Shown here piece by piece: positions 45,289-53,969 of a stretch of 64,000 nt of DNA (its first letter is position 1; every line of letters begins with the position of its first letter). The notes below the pieces were generated by a model. It made no database searches. It had not been told where the DNA came from and was given only the letters and a program-made list of their open reading frames with translations. This DNA comes from Ruminococcus bromii. GTDB taxonomy: Bacteria; Bacillota; Clostridia; Oscillospirales; Acutalibacteraceae. The stretch is from NCBI RefSeq assembly GCF_002834235.1, contig NZ_NNBY01000025.1, positions 1 to 64,000 of the forward strand, written 5' to 3'. The position numbers and the translations under genes are program-made.

Positions 45289-45870
45289 TTATTTAATGAG
45301 GTTTTCATCCTCTTTATGAAGAATATTGAGAACCTCATTTATTGCTGTTTCAAGGTCGCCGTTTACCACATTGTACTTATATCTGTCCTTGTAACTGATT
45401 TCCTCGGCAGCCTGTGCAAGCCTTTTCCGAATGGTTTCTTCATCCTCTGTACCTCTTCTGCGAAGCCGTCTTTCAAGCGACTCCATTGAAGGCGGAAGAA
45501 TGAAGATACTGAGAATGTCGGGATATTTATCAAGAATCTGAAGTCCGCCCTTGACCTCAATCTCAAGCAGAACATCATAACCCTGATTGAGCATATCTTC
45601 AACTTGCTTTTTAGGAGTGCCGTAGAGATTACCGCAAAACTCTGCGTGTTCAAGATAGCCGTCTTTTTTCAGAACATCGTTGAACTGTTCTCTTGTCAAA
45701 AAGTTATAATGAACTCCGTCAATCTCTCCCTCTCTCGGTTCTCTTGTTGTGTTTGAAACCGAAAGACGGATATTTTTGTCACGGTCAAGAAGTTCCTTGA
45801 TTATTGTACCCTTGCCTACACCCGATGAACCGGTAAACAAAATAAGATTTCCTTTTCTGTTAATGCTCAT
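45289..45870 (-). CDS. gmk: Guanylate kinase
   Basis: The start is ATG 45870 (SD AAGG), overlapping the remA stop by 11 bp, giving 193 residues. An in-frame start 87 bases earlier would extend through remA. It converts GMP to GDP. The P-loop is FTGSSGVGKGTI (about 12-23); the GMP-binding SNTTREPREGEIDGVHYNF and the RLRRRGTEDEETIRKRL lid are intact. Confidence 0.96.
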   Translation of the reverse strand: MSINRKGNLILFTGSSGVGKGTIIKELLDRDKNIRLSVSNTTREPREGEIDGVHYNFLTREQFNDVLKKDGYLEHAEFCGNLYGTPKKQVEDMLNQGYDVLLEIEVKGGLQILDKYPDILSIFILPPSMESLERRLRRRGTEDEETIRKRLAQAAEEISYKDRYKYNVVNGDLETAINEVLNILHKEDENLIK

Positions 45871-46117
45871 CCTTGTTTTCCTCACTTTCGTCCGTTCTGT
45901 TCTGAATTGCCTCACATGAAATTGCCGAGAGAATAACATGATTATTCTCGGCAACAATCACAGATTTGCATTTTCGTCCGCAGGTTGCGTCAATAAGCAA
46001 ATTGTTCTGTTTTGCATCCTGAACAATTCGCTTTACGGGAGCAGAGTCCGGAGCAACTACTGCAACAATCTTGTCGGAACTGACAAGATTACCAAAACCG
46101 ATATTAATAAGCTTCAT
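45860..46117 (-). CDS. remA: RemA/DUF370 family regulator
   Basis: 85 residues starting MKLINIGFGNLVSSDKIVAVV, with APDSAPVKRIVQDAK and an IDATCGRKCKSVI block, which match RemA. In Bacillus, RemA forms ring-shaped DNA-binding assemblies that activate biofilm matrix and osmoprotection operons. In Clostridia the target genes are not known. It lies between yicC and gmk, its usual place. The C-terminus is acidic (DESEENKDEH). Confidence 0.9.
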   Translation of the reverse strand: MKLINIGFGNLVSSDKIVAVVAPDSAPVKRIVQDAKQNNLLIDATCGRKCKSVIVAENNHVILSAISCEAIQNRTDESEENKDEH

Positions 46118-46126
46118 CTGTTCACC

Positions 46127-47011
46127 TTATTCGATATTCTGAACCTGTTCACGGATTTTTTCAATCTCACTCTTGATGTCAACAACCTTATGTGCAAGAA
46201 TTGCATCCTGAACCTTTGAACCGATTGTATTTGACTCACGGTTCATTTCCTGAATGATAAAGTCAATTTTTCTGCCGACAGGCTCGTCATATTCAAGGAA
46301 CTTTGAGAGCTGGTCAAAGTGGCTGCGAAGTCTTACGGTTTCCTCCGCAACGGCTACCTTATCCGCAAACACGGCAACCTCTGTGAGAACCCTCTGCTCG
46401 TCAACCTTGACATCATTTTCAGCAAGCGTCTGCTTGATGCGTTCCATAAGTCTTTGTTCATACTCGGCAACAGTCTGCGGAGAACGCTCCTCGATTTCAC
46501 CTACAACAGAAAGAATTGTGTTGGCTCTTGAAAGAATGTCCTCTTTCATCTTCTCGCCCTCAGTTTCACGCATTGCAACAAAAGCATCAACTGCAATCTT
46601 TGCGGCTGAAAGAACATCGGCAGTAATTTGATCCTCGTCCTCAGGCGCTTTGTGAACCGTGAAAACATCGGGAAAGCGTGAAAGTGAAACTGTTGAAACA
46701 TCATTCGGGATATCGTACTTTTCGCTGATTTCCTTAAAAGCGTTGATATATCCCGAAACGAGCTGATGATTAACAGTTACATCACAGGGTTCTTCATCGG
46801 ACGCACCGATTGAGACAAACATATCAATCTTGCCTCGTGAAACCCTTGAATTTACATAGTTTTTAAGTTTGTCATCGAGAAATCCGTAACTCCTTGGGGT
46901 TCTGCAGGAAAATTCAAAATAGCGGTGATTCACACTTTTGATTTCAACGGTAATCTCTCGACCGTTGATAACGGTTTCACATCTTCCGAAACCCGTCATA
47001 GATCTGATCAT
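46127..47011 (-). CDS. yicC: YicC family endoribonuclease
   Basis: 294 residues starting MIRSMTGFGRCETVINGREITVEIKSVNHRYFE, the invariant YicC start, and ending in a DUF1732 region with GRKIDFIIQEMNRESNTIGSK. YicC proteins have been shown to be hexameric endoribonucleases in some bacteria. It is the first gene of the yicC-remA-gmk-rpoZ-priA operon and is preceded by a good promoter (47108-47136). Confidence 0.93.
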   Translation of the reverse strand: MIRSMTGFGRCETVINGREITVEIKSVNHRYFEFSCRTPRSYGFLDDKLKNYVNSRVSRGKIDMFVSIGASDEEPCDVTVNHQLVSGYINAFKEISEKYDIPNDVSTVSLSRFPDVFTVHKAPEDEDQITADVLSAAKIAVDAFVAMRETEGEKMKEDILSRANTILSVVGEIEERSPQTVAEYEQRLMERIKQTLAENDVKVDEQRVLTEVAVFADKVAVAEETVRLRSHFDQLSKFLEYDEPVGRKIDFIIQEMNRESNTIGSKVQDAILAHKVVDIKSEIEKIREQVQNIE

Positions 47012-47107
47012 TTCAAAAACTCCCTTCGTAAAATTATATTTTCGGCATTTAAGCTTTATTTTTTATATTTACATCAAATTTATCGACATTTATTTTCTAC
47101 AACATAG

Positions 47108-47136
47108 ATTATAGCACCACAGGCGATATTTGACAA
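47108..47136 (-). promoter_or_regulatory. Promoter of the yicC operon
   Basis: TTGTCA (47131-47136) and TATAAT (47108-47113) are 17 bp apart on the minus strand, about 97 bases before the yicC start. It may drive the long housekeeping operon. Confidence 0.75.
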
Positions 47137-47140
47137 TGGA

Positions 47141-47169
47141 GTTATTACAAAACTGTAATAACTTTTTTT
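47141..47169. promoter_or_regulatory. Inverted repeat between the divergent yicC and yebC promoters
   Basis: GTTATTACA and TGTAATAAC are perfect 9-bp arms (47141-47149, 47154-47162) with a 4-nt spacer, followed on the plus strand by seven Ts. It can be read as an intrinsic terminator or as an operator lying between the two -35 boxes. No transcript from upstream would need terminating on the plus strand. Confidence 0.5.
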
Positions 47170-47170
47170 A

Positions 47171-47200
47171 TTTACATCACAAAGGTGTGTGTGATATACT
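47171..47200 (+). promoter_or_regulatory. Promoter of yebC
   Basis: TTTACA (47171-47176) and TATACT (47195-47200) are 18 bp apart on the plus strand, about 41 bases before the start. Confidence 0.6.
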
Positions 47201-47241
47201 TAATAAGATAATTATACTTTATTGACAAAGGAATGATATTA

Positions 47242-47976
47242 ATGTCAGGACATAACAAATGGAGTACAATCAAGCAGAAAAAAGGTAAGAACGATGCCGC
47301 AAGAGCTAAAGTATTTACAAAAATCGGCAGAGAACTTATTGTTGCAATCAAGGATGGCGGAAGTGCCGATCCTTCCGTTAACTCAAAACTCAAGGATTGT
47401 ATTGCAAAAGCAAAGGCTGCAAATGTACCTAACGACAACATTGAAAGAATCATCAAGAAAGCGTCAAGCGATGCAGATTCAACAAACTACGAGGCTGTTA
47501 CATATGAGGGCTACGGTCCAAACGGCGTTGCCGTAATTGTTGAGGCACTTACAGACAACAGAAACAGAACAGCAGGCGAAGTAAGACATTACTTTGATAA
47601 ATTCGGCGGCAATATGGGTACACAGGGCTGTGTAAGCTTTATGTTCTCAAAGAAGGGCGTTCTCGTTATTGAGCGTGAGGATCTTGAAAAGGATGAGGAT
47701 ACCGTAATGAGCGATGCTCTTGAGTGCGGTGCATCAGACTTTGAGGCTGACGATGATGTATTTACAATTTACACAGAAACAGATGATTTCGGCGCTGTAA
47801 GAGATGAGCTTGAAAAGCTCGGCTACACATTCGTTTCTGCTGAAATTGAAATGGTTCCAAGCACATATACAAAGCTTGAGGACGAAGAAACTGCAACTAA
47901 GATGCAGAAGATGCTTGATATGTTCGAGGATAATGATGATATCCAGAATGTATGGCACAACTGGGAAATGGACTGA
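47242..47976 (+). CDS. yebC: YebC/PmpR family protein
   Basis: The start is ATG 47242, with the protein starting [18 protein letters not shown] as in the whole family; 244 residues. Blocks [27 protein letters not shown] and [20 protein letters not shown] are all present. Members were annotated as transcription regulators; recent work links several to relieving ribosome stalling at proline stretches. It is monocistronic, with a strong terminator right after. Confidence 0.95.
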   Translation: MSGHNKWSTIKQKKGKNDAARAKVFTKIGRELIVAIKDGGSADPSVNSKLKDCIAKAKAANVPNDNIERIIKKASSDADSTNYEAVTYEGYGPNGVAVIVEALTDNRNRTAGEVRHYFDKFGGNMGTQGCVSFMFSKKGVLVIEREDLEKDEDTVMSDALECGASDFEADDDVFTIYTETDDFGAVRDELEKLGYTFVSAEIEMVPSTYTKLEDEETATKMQKMLDMFEDNDDIQNVWHNWEMD

Positions 47977-48003
47977 TAAAGTTTATTTCTGACAAAATAA
48001 ATT

Positions 48004-48035
48004 AAACCGCTCCGATTGGGGCGGTTTTTGTTTTG
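48004..48035 (+). terminator. Terminator of yebC
   Basis: AAACCGCTCC (48004-48013) pairs with GGGGCGGTTT (48018-48027), followed by TTG and TTTTG on the plus strand. It sits at the 3' end of the convergent dockerin gene. Confidence 0.85.
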
Positions 48036-49364
48036 TCAATTTTTTTGTCTTGAAATTAAGACAAGGTCACGATTATCTGCTTCGCCGTCAAGGTTAAAAT
48101 CGGCGGCTTTGAGATATGCACCGTCTAATTCTGCATTATCACAGAGGTATTTTTGCAAAAGCGTGACATCCTTTGAATTTACATTGCCCTCGCCCGTCAC
48201 ATCTCCGCAAACTGCAATAACATAAGTTTTTGAATCTATAACGGCAGTAAAGCCTGTTTTTAGCTTTCCGCTCTTTGCAATCGTACCGTCCGCCTTATAT
48301 ACATTTTCGGCAGAAGTTTTGTTTTTAAAATCGGCAACGGTTTCTCCGCTGTAAATCCCGTAAACTATCCCGTCAGAAAACAGGTATTCGGAATTATTCG
48401 GTTGAATATCTGATTTAGAAGAATTGTGATCGTCATTACTGCCGTCATTGCCATTTGTTTTCTTTTCTTCAAAATCACCCGAGCCAAATACCTGAACCGT
48501 TCCGTTATCAAGCAAAACAGCACATTGATTTTTGTAAGATACAACAGCAGTTGCTCTGTCGGGAATTGACACGCTTTTTGTTTTTTCGGATGTTTTCAGA
48601 TTAAGTCGATAATTCACGGCAGAATGTATTTTTCCGTCAGATACCGAAACATTTTCGGCTGTGGCATTTGAAACATAATTCCTTGAATTATCTGACAGCG
48701 AAACAATAAAACCGTCTTCATTTATAACTCTGTTTATTCCTGCGTTATAAATATTTTTAAGTTCACCTGTATCGGCAACATAGGTTGATGACGATTGCGA
48801 GAGCTTGCAAATTGAACCGTCACAAAGTCTTGCGTATGACTTTCCGTTATTATTAAAAACCTCGTTTACATTGTCTGAAAAAGTTATTTTCGACTTTTTA
48901 TCAGATGAAAAATCCCTGCACGCAACATAAGATTTCAGGCTGTCGGTCTTAATATAGTAAATGCGATTATCGGTTACCGAAAAGGAATTGGTCATAAAAT
49001 TTTCGTCAACAAAAGTGTTCTGTGAAACATTTCCGTTATCAAGATTAAGAGAATACACTGAATATTTGTTAGTGAAAGCATCGTCAAAAACAAGTGCATA
49101 AGTGTAGTTTCCGCTCTGTGACACACTCCTTATCCGACCGCCGACAGAAAAACTGTATGCAGAAAAATCGGGCACAAGCCTTGCTGAAAACACTGTATTT
49201 CCCGAAAATGCGCACACAAATCCGCCCTTACCGTTGCTGTCACTTTTTACAGACGAACAAGCGGCAAGGTCAGTCAGATTGTATTCATCATACGCACGGC
49301 TTCTGCACACACCGATAAGTGTGATAAGCATAACAGCCACAGCAAGGGAAATCAGTCGTTTCAT
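48036..49364 (-). CDS. Secreted protein with C-terminal dockerin type I domain
   Basis: 442 residues. The signal peptide covers about 1-24 (KRLISLAVAVMLITLIGV). The bulk consists of repeated short beta segments with many Ser, Asn and Tyr residues, including AVLLDNGTVQVFG and GKSYARLCDGSICKL. It suggests a beta-propeller, though no family is certain. The C-terminus is a dockerin: GDVTGEGNVNSKDVTLLQKYL and ADFNLDGEADNRDLVLISRQ, two calcium loops of the Asp/Asn type. The first is less canonical (Thr and Glu at two ligand positions). Dockerins bind cohesins on scaffoldins, so the protein should join a cell-surface complex. No catalytic site is seen. Confidence 0.8.
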   Translation of the reverse strand: MKRLISLAVAVMLITLIGVCRSRAYDEYNLTDLAACSSVKSDSNGKGGFVCAFSGNTVFSARLVPDFSAYSFSVGGRIRSVSQSGNYTYALVFDDAFTNKYSVYSLNLDNGNVSQNTFVDENFMTNSFSVTDNRIYYIKTDSLKSYVACRDFSSDKKSKITFSDNVNEVFNNNGKSYARLCDGSICKLSQSSSTYVADTGELKNIYNAGINRVINEDGFIVSLSDNSRNYVSNATAENVSVSDGKIHSAVNYRLNLKTSEKTKSVSIPDRATAVVSYKNQCAVLLDNGTVQVFGSGDFEEKKTNGNDGSNDDHNSSKSDIQPNNSEYLFSDGIVYGIYSGETVADFKNKTSAENVYKADGTIAKSGKLKTGFTAVIDSKTYVIAVCGDVTGEGNVNSKDVTLLQKYLCDNAELDGAYLKAADFNLDGEADNRDLVLISRQKN

Positions 49365-49398
49365 AGCCTGTACCCGATTAAATTAATTTAAAACAAAA

Positions 49399-49427
49399 GG
49401 GCATCCTTTCGGATGCCCACAAAAGTT
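49399..49427 (-). terminator. Terminator after ispH-S1
   Basis: GGGCATCC and GGATGCCC (49399-49406, 49411-49418) form a stem with a 4-nt loop; a TTTTGTTTT tract follows on the minus strand. Confidence 0.85.
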
Positions 49428-49431
49428 CTGA

Positions 49432-51402
49432 TTATTCAGCAGCTTCTTCAGACTTAGCAGGTGCCTGCTCGTCTTCAGGAAGAAGTGCACGCATTGAAAG
49501 GCTTACACGCTTCTTGTCGAAGTCGATTGCAGTAATCTTAGCTTCAACAACATCGCCAACCTTGAGTACATCAGCGGGCTTTTCAATTCTCTTGTTTGCA
49601 ATCTGAGAAATGTGGATAAGACCGTCAATGCCGGGGATGATGTTTGCAAATGCACCGAATGTTGTAAGACCAACGATTGTAGCCTTAACAACTGTTCCCT
49701 CGGGATAGTTGTTCTTGAGGATTTCCCACGGATTGTCTTCAGCATTCTTGAAGCCGAGAGAAATCTTCTTTGTTTCCTCATTGATATCCTTTATGTAAAC
49801 ATCAACTGTATCGCCTACATTAACAACCTCGCTCGGATGCTTAATGTGTGTCCATGAAAGCTCTGAAATGTGAATCATGCCGAACACGCCGCCGAGGTCA
49901 ACAAATGCGCCGTAGCTTGTAAGTGACTTAACAACGCCCTTGTAACGCTTGCCAACTTCGCAGGTTTTCCAGAATTCTTCACGCTGAGCAGCTCTCTGCT
50001 CCTTGAGTACGCTGCGGATTGAACCGATAGCTCTTCTGCGTCTGCCGTTCTGTGAAACTTCGATAAGTCTGAAATCAACATCCTGACCTACGAGGTCTTC
50101 AAGACTCTCTTCACGAGTTGCTGTTGCCTGTGATGCAGGGATAAAGATTCTTGAGCCGTTGTAAAGAACGATTACGCCGCCCTTAACTGCCTCAGTAACC
50201 TTGCCGGAGAGAACCTCCTGTGACTCTGCCTTTTCTTTGAGCTCTTCCCAACCCTTCTGTGCATCTACTCTGCGCTTTGAAAGCATAATAGTGCCTTCCT
50301 GATCATTGGTCTTCATAATAAGAAGCTCAATAACATCGCCTACTTTAACTACATCTTCGGGTCTTGCGTTAGGATCGTTTGAAAGCTCTGAAGCAGGAAT
50401 AAAGCCTGTCTGCTTTCTGCCGACATCTACCTGAACTTCGTTGGGAGCTATGCTCAGAACTGTGCCCATTACCCTCTCGTTTGTATTAAAGTTTTTGAGG
50501 GACTCCTCAAGCATCTCCTCAAAAGATGGTTCAAAATTTGTTTCACCGGATTTTACTTCACTCATTGTATCCAGTACCTCCTTTATTATCCTTGCAGGCG
50601 TTGAAGCACCCGCAGTTACGCCGATTGATTCGGCAACCGAAACCTTGTTTAAATCAAGCTCGGCAGCGGTTTCAATGAGAACCGTGTTCTCACACTGTCT
50701 TTTGCATATATCAAAAAGCTTTCCCGTATTGGAGCTGTGCCTGTCGCCGATTACAACCATAAAGTCGGATTCGGCGGCAATCTGAGAAGCTTCGGTTTGC
50801 CTAACTTGCGTAGCATTACATATTGTATCAAATATTTTTGCATTTGTACATAGCTTTTTTATCTTTTTTACACATTTTTTCCATTCTTGTGTGTCAAATG
50901 TTGTCTGTGCGACAATTTGCACCTGTTTATTATTCTCTTTTAGAATATTTGGCAATAAATCATCAAGCTCTGCCTCGTTATTAAATGTGTAACAATCACT
51001 TGCACAATGACCTATTATACCGCAAACCTCGGGATGATTTTTATTTCCTGCAATCAAAACAACATCATTTTCAGGGTTTGTGTTTGATACAATCTTGTGA
51101 ATTTTTTTAACAAAAGGACACGTTGCGTCCTCAAAGTTAATTCCTCTTTTTACAAGAGAATCAATAACGCTTTTTTCAACTCCGTGTGAACGGATTACAA
51201 GCGTTGTATCGTCAGTAAGCTCGTCAACTGCTTTAACGGGAGTGCATCCTCTTTCTTCAAGCTCGTGAACCATTTCCATATTGTGGATAATAGGTCCGAG
51301 GGTTGCAACCTTTATTCCTTTTTCAAGCAGTTCATTTACGATATTGATTGCACGGTTGACGCCAAAGCAGAATCCTGCAGAATCAGCCTTTTTTATACTC
51401 AA
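49432..51402 (-). CDS. ispH: IspH (HMBPP reductase) fused to S1 RNA-binding domains
   Basis: 656 residues. The start is a TTG at 51402, within the plsC 3' end, with AGGA nine bases ahead; the protein then begins IKKADSAGFCFGVNRA as in IspH. The N-terminal ~285 residues reduce HMBPP to IPP/DMAPP, with cluster Cys in GFCFGV, ATCPFV and TICNATQ. The C-terminal ~350 residues carry four S1 motifs at about 300, 390, 470 and 560 (GTVLSIAPNEVQVDVG, GKVTEAVKGGVIV, GVVKSLTSYGAFVDLG, ATIVGLTTFGAFANI). This IspH-RpsA fusion is known in Clostridia and presumably supplies a ribosomal S1-like function. Confidence 0.95.
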   Translation of the reverse strand: MSIKKADSAGFCFGVNRAINIVNELLEKGIKVATLGPIIHNMEMVHELEERGCTPVKAVDELTDDTTLVIRSHGVEKSVIDSLVKRGINFEDATCPFVKKIHKIVSNTNPENDVVLIAGNKNHPEVCGIIGHCASDCYTFNNEAELDDLLPNILKENNKQVQIVAQTTFDTQEWKKCVKKIKKLCTNAKIFDTICNATQVRQTEASQIAAESDFMVVIGDRHSSNTGKLFDICKRQCENTVLIETAAELDLNKVSVAESIGVTAGASTPARIIKEVLDTMSEVKSGETNFEPSFEEMLEESLKNFNTNERVMGTVLSIAPNEVQVDVGRKQTGFIPASELSNDPNARPEDVVKVGDVIELLIMKTNDQEGTIMLSKRRVDAQKGWEELKEKAESQEVLSGKVTEAVKGGVIVLYNGSRIFIPASQATATREESLEDLVGQDVDFRLIEVSQNGRRRRAIGSIRSVLKEQRAAQREEFWKTCEVGKRYKGVVKSLTSYGAFVDLGGVFGMIHISELSWTHIKHPSEVVNVGDTVDVYIKDINEETKKISLGFKNAEDNPWEILKNNYPEGTVVKATIVGLTTFGAFANIIPGIDGLIHISQIANKRIEKPADVLKVGDVVEAKITAIDFDKKRVSLSMRALLPEDEQAPAKSEEAAE

Positions 51403-52018
51403 TTAAATCCTGCTCCCTCATTCTTTTGATTTCGTCCATGATCATGGTTGTTGCACCTTTAAGCTCCCGTCTTCCGCTGTCCGGAGTAAGTCCGAGCTTT
51501 TCGGGTGTGAGAGGTTTGCCGAAGTGGATAACTCTCTTTGCAAATGTATGCTTTTTGTTGCCTACAATTGTGATACAGGCAGGCACAACAGGCACCTGCA
51601 TCTGCTGTGCAACAAGAGCGCATCCGCTGCGGGGACGCATAAGTTCGCCTGTTTTGGAACGACCGCCCTCAATAAAGATTGTCATAATCTCGCCGTCACG
51701 GATAAGGTCTTCGCCTGTCTTGATAGCCTTGCCGTCACCTGCACCCCTTTCAACGGGGAATGCACCGAGCGCACGGATTAACGCACCGAAGAATTTATTT
51801 TTAAAAAGTTCAATTTTTGCCATAAAGAACAGTCTGCGCTTTTTCTGCGACAAACCGAGAAGAACCGGATCTGAATTTGATATATGGTTACTTGCAATAA
51901 TCATGCCTCCAACAAGCGGAAGCGGCTCTTCAATTATAGTTTTATATCTGTACAAAAGTTTGAAAACAGGCTTGCAGACAGCTTTGCCGACTGCATAAAG
52001 TACCTTTGACTGACCCAT
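51383..52018 (-). CDS. plsC: 1-acyl-sn-glycerol-3-phosphate acyltransferase
   Basis: 211 residues. The acyltransferase motif HX4D appears as SNHISNSDPVLL (about 45-56) and the phosphate-binding motif as FIEGGRSKTGEL. It adds the second acyl chain to make phosphatidic acid at the membrane. It lies between cmk and the IspH fusion, overlapping both (one base with cmk, 20 with ispH), a gene order common in Clostridia. Confidence 0.92.
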   Translation of the reverse strand: MGQSKVLYAVGKAVCKPVFKLLYRYKTIIEEPLPLVGGMIIASNHISNSDPVLLGLSQKKRRLFFMAKIELFKNKFFGALIRALGAFPVERGAGDGKAIKTGEDLIRDGEIMTIFIEGGRSKTGELMRPRSGCALVAQQMQVPVVPACITIVGNKKHTFAKRVIHFGKPLTPEKLGLTPDSGRRELKGATTMIMDEIKRMREQDLIEYKKG

Positions 52019-52686
52019 CAGATATTCTCCTTTATAACGGAAATTATTTTTTCAACCGACTGCTCAAAATCAAGCTCTGTTGTGTCAACGGTAACGCAAC
52101 CCTCGGCAGGCTTGAGCGGAGCTGTTTTGCGGTGAGTATCGTTGTAGTCACGGGTTATTACATCGTTTAAAATGTCGTCGTATTTTACATCCATACCCTT
52201 TTCAACAAGCTCCTTATATCTTCTTTCGGCTCTTGCCTCGGGGGACGCTGTAAGAAAAATTTTAACCTGTGCATCAGGCAACACAACCGTGCCGATATCT
52301 CTGCCGTCCATAATTACATCATGCGTCTTTGCCATATTTCTCTGCAAATCAAGAAGATATGCTCTTACAATCGGTACGGCAGAAATTTTTGACGCCATCA
52401 TTGATGCCTCCGGAGTTCTGATGAGTCCGGACACATCTTCGTTGTCAAGCAGAACAATCTGCTCGCCCTTTTCATTGAATGTTAGGTCAACTGTGATTTT
52501 TGAAAGCAAATTCTTTACCGCATTTTCATCTTCGGGAGCTACGGAGTTTCTTGTTGCCGACAGACCGATTGTGCGATAAAGCGCTCCTGTATCAACATAA
52601 ATACAGTCAAGTGCCTTTGCAACTCTTTTTGCAATTGAGGATTTACCTGCTCCTGCAGGACCGTCCAAAGCGATTGCTATTGACAT
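52018..52686 (-). CDS. cmk: Cytidylate kinase
   Basis: 222 residues. It phosphorylates CMP and dCMP. The P-loop is LDGPAGAGKSSIAK (about 7-20), followed by VDTGALYRTIGL and the later MDGRDIGTVV and DYNDTHRKTAPL blocks. It is the first gene of the cmk-plsC-ispH group, 42 bases after the flavoprotein. Confidence 0.95.
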   Translation of the reverse strand: MSIAIALDGPAGAGKSSIAKRVAKALDCIYVDTGALYRTIGLSATRNSVAPEDENAVKNLLSKITVDLTFNEKGEQIVLLDNEDVSGLIRTPEASMMASKISAVPIVRAYLLDLQRNMAKTHDVIMDGRDIGTVVLPDAQVKIFLTASPEARAERRYKELVEKGMDVKYDDILNDVITRDYNDTHRKTAPLKPAEGCVTVDTTELDFEQSVEKIISVIKENI

Positions 52687-52727
52687 AAATTACATCCTTT
52701 CAATCAAATATATTATGTATAATCAAA

Positions 52728-53969
52728 TCAGATATATGCACTGTTTTCTCCGGCAAGCCGTCCTGTACTCCATGCAATCTGGAGATTAAAGCCGCCTGTG
52801 TAGGCGTCGCAGTCGATTACTTCGCCTGCGAAATACAGTCCGCTTACAAGCTTGCTTTCCATGGTTTTCGGGTTGATTTCGGAAGTTTTTACACCGCCTG
52901 AGGTTATGATTGCCTCCTCAATCGGTCTGAAACCGCTGATTTCAACCGTAAAGCATTTGAGAATTTCACAAAGAGCGTGTCGCTCCTCTTTAGTAATTGA
53001 ATTACACTTTTTGTCAAAGGGAACTCCCCAGCGTTTGAGAACTGGTACTATGATTTTTCTCGGCAAAAGCTTTGAAAATGCGTTTGAAACATCACGGTTT
53101 GAATTCTCTTTGAAATCGTTCTGAATACGCCTGTCGAGGTGTTCAAAATCAAGTGCCGGCTTGAGGTCAATTTCCGCAATATAACGGTCGGGCTGAATAT
53201 CACGGATGTGAGAGCTTGCCGATAAAATCATCGGGCCGCTCATTCCGAAATGTGTAAAAAGCATTTCGCCGAAGTCGCTGTAAACAGTCTTTTTACTGTT
53301 CTTATCAACTATTCTGAGCGCAACATTTTTGAGGGCAAGTCCCTGCATATCCTTGCATTGTTTATCACCGGAGGTAAACGGCACGAGCGACGGCTTGAGC
53401 GGAACGATTGTGTGTCCTGCCTGTTTTGCAAGTGTATAGCCGTCACCTGTTGAGCCCGTAAGCGGATAGCTTTTACCGCCGCAACAGATAATTACGCTGT
53501 CGGCATAGTAGGTGTTTTCTTCACACTTAACACCTATAACGGCACCGTCCTCAAGAATAAGAGCATTTGCCGTATCACACACGATTTTACAACCCGATTC
53601 AACGGCACAATCATGCATTGTATCAACAACATCAACCGATTTGTCGGATGCGGGGAACACACGATTTCCCCTTTCGGTCTTTGTTTTAAGTCCTTTGGAT
53701 TCAAAAAATTCGATTGTATCCTCGGGAGTAAATGCATTGATTGCAGAATAGAGAAATCTTCCGTTCACGGGAACATTATTGATAAAAGTCTGCACATCGC
53801 AGTTATTGGCAAGGTTACACCTTCCTTTGCCCGTTATCATAATTTTCCTGCCGACACGCTTGTTCTTTTCGATTATCGTAACTGATGCACCATAGAGCGC
53901 CGCAGTTGCACCCGCCATAAGACCTGCCGCACCTGCTCCGATTACCACAACTTTTTTACTTATCATCAT
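52728..53969 (-). CDS. HI0933/BaiN-like flavoprotein (NAD(P)/FAD oxidoreductase)
   Basis: 413 residues. The N-terminal FAD motif is VIGAGAAGLMAG (about 8-19), with the typical KNKRVGRKIMITGKGRCNLAN and, near the C-terminus, GGVKTSEINPKTMESK and AGEVIDCDAYTGGFNLQIAWSTG. These are the HI0933 family marks. One member (BaiN) works in bile-acid dehydroxylation, but most are unassigned, so no substrate is proposed. Its start overlaps the RpiR regulator by about 14 bp. Confidence 0.88.
   Translation of the reverse strand: MMISKKVVVIGAGAAGLMAGATAALYGASVTIIEKNKRVGRKIMITGKGRCNLANNCDVQTFINNVPVNGRFLYSAINAFTPEDTIEFFESKGLKTKTERGNRVFPASDKSVDVVDTMHDCAVESGCKIVCDTANALILEDGAVIGVKCEENTYYADSVIICCGGKSYPLTGSTGDGYTLAKQAGHTIVPLKPSLVPFTSGDKQCKDMQGLALKNVALRIVDKNSKKTVYSDFGEMLFTHFGMSGPMILSASSHIRDIQPDRYIAEIDLKPALDFEHLDRRIQNDFKENSNRDVSNAFSKLLPRKIIVPVLKRWGVPFDKKCNSITKEERHALCEILKCFTVEISGFRPIEEAIITSGGVKTSEINPKTMESKLVSGLYFAGEVIDCDAYTGGFNLQIAWSTGRLAGENSAYI

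Noticed and set aside
51426-51998. 190-codon frame antisense to plsC
   Set aside because: It is the shadow of a well-supported gene; the long open frame comes from codon bias on the other strand.
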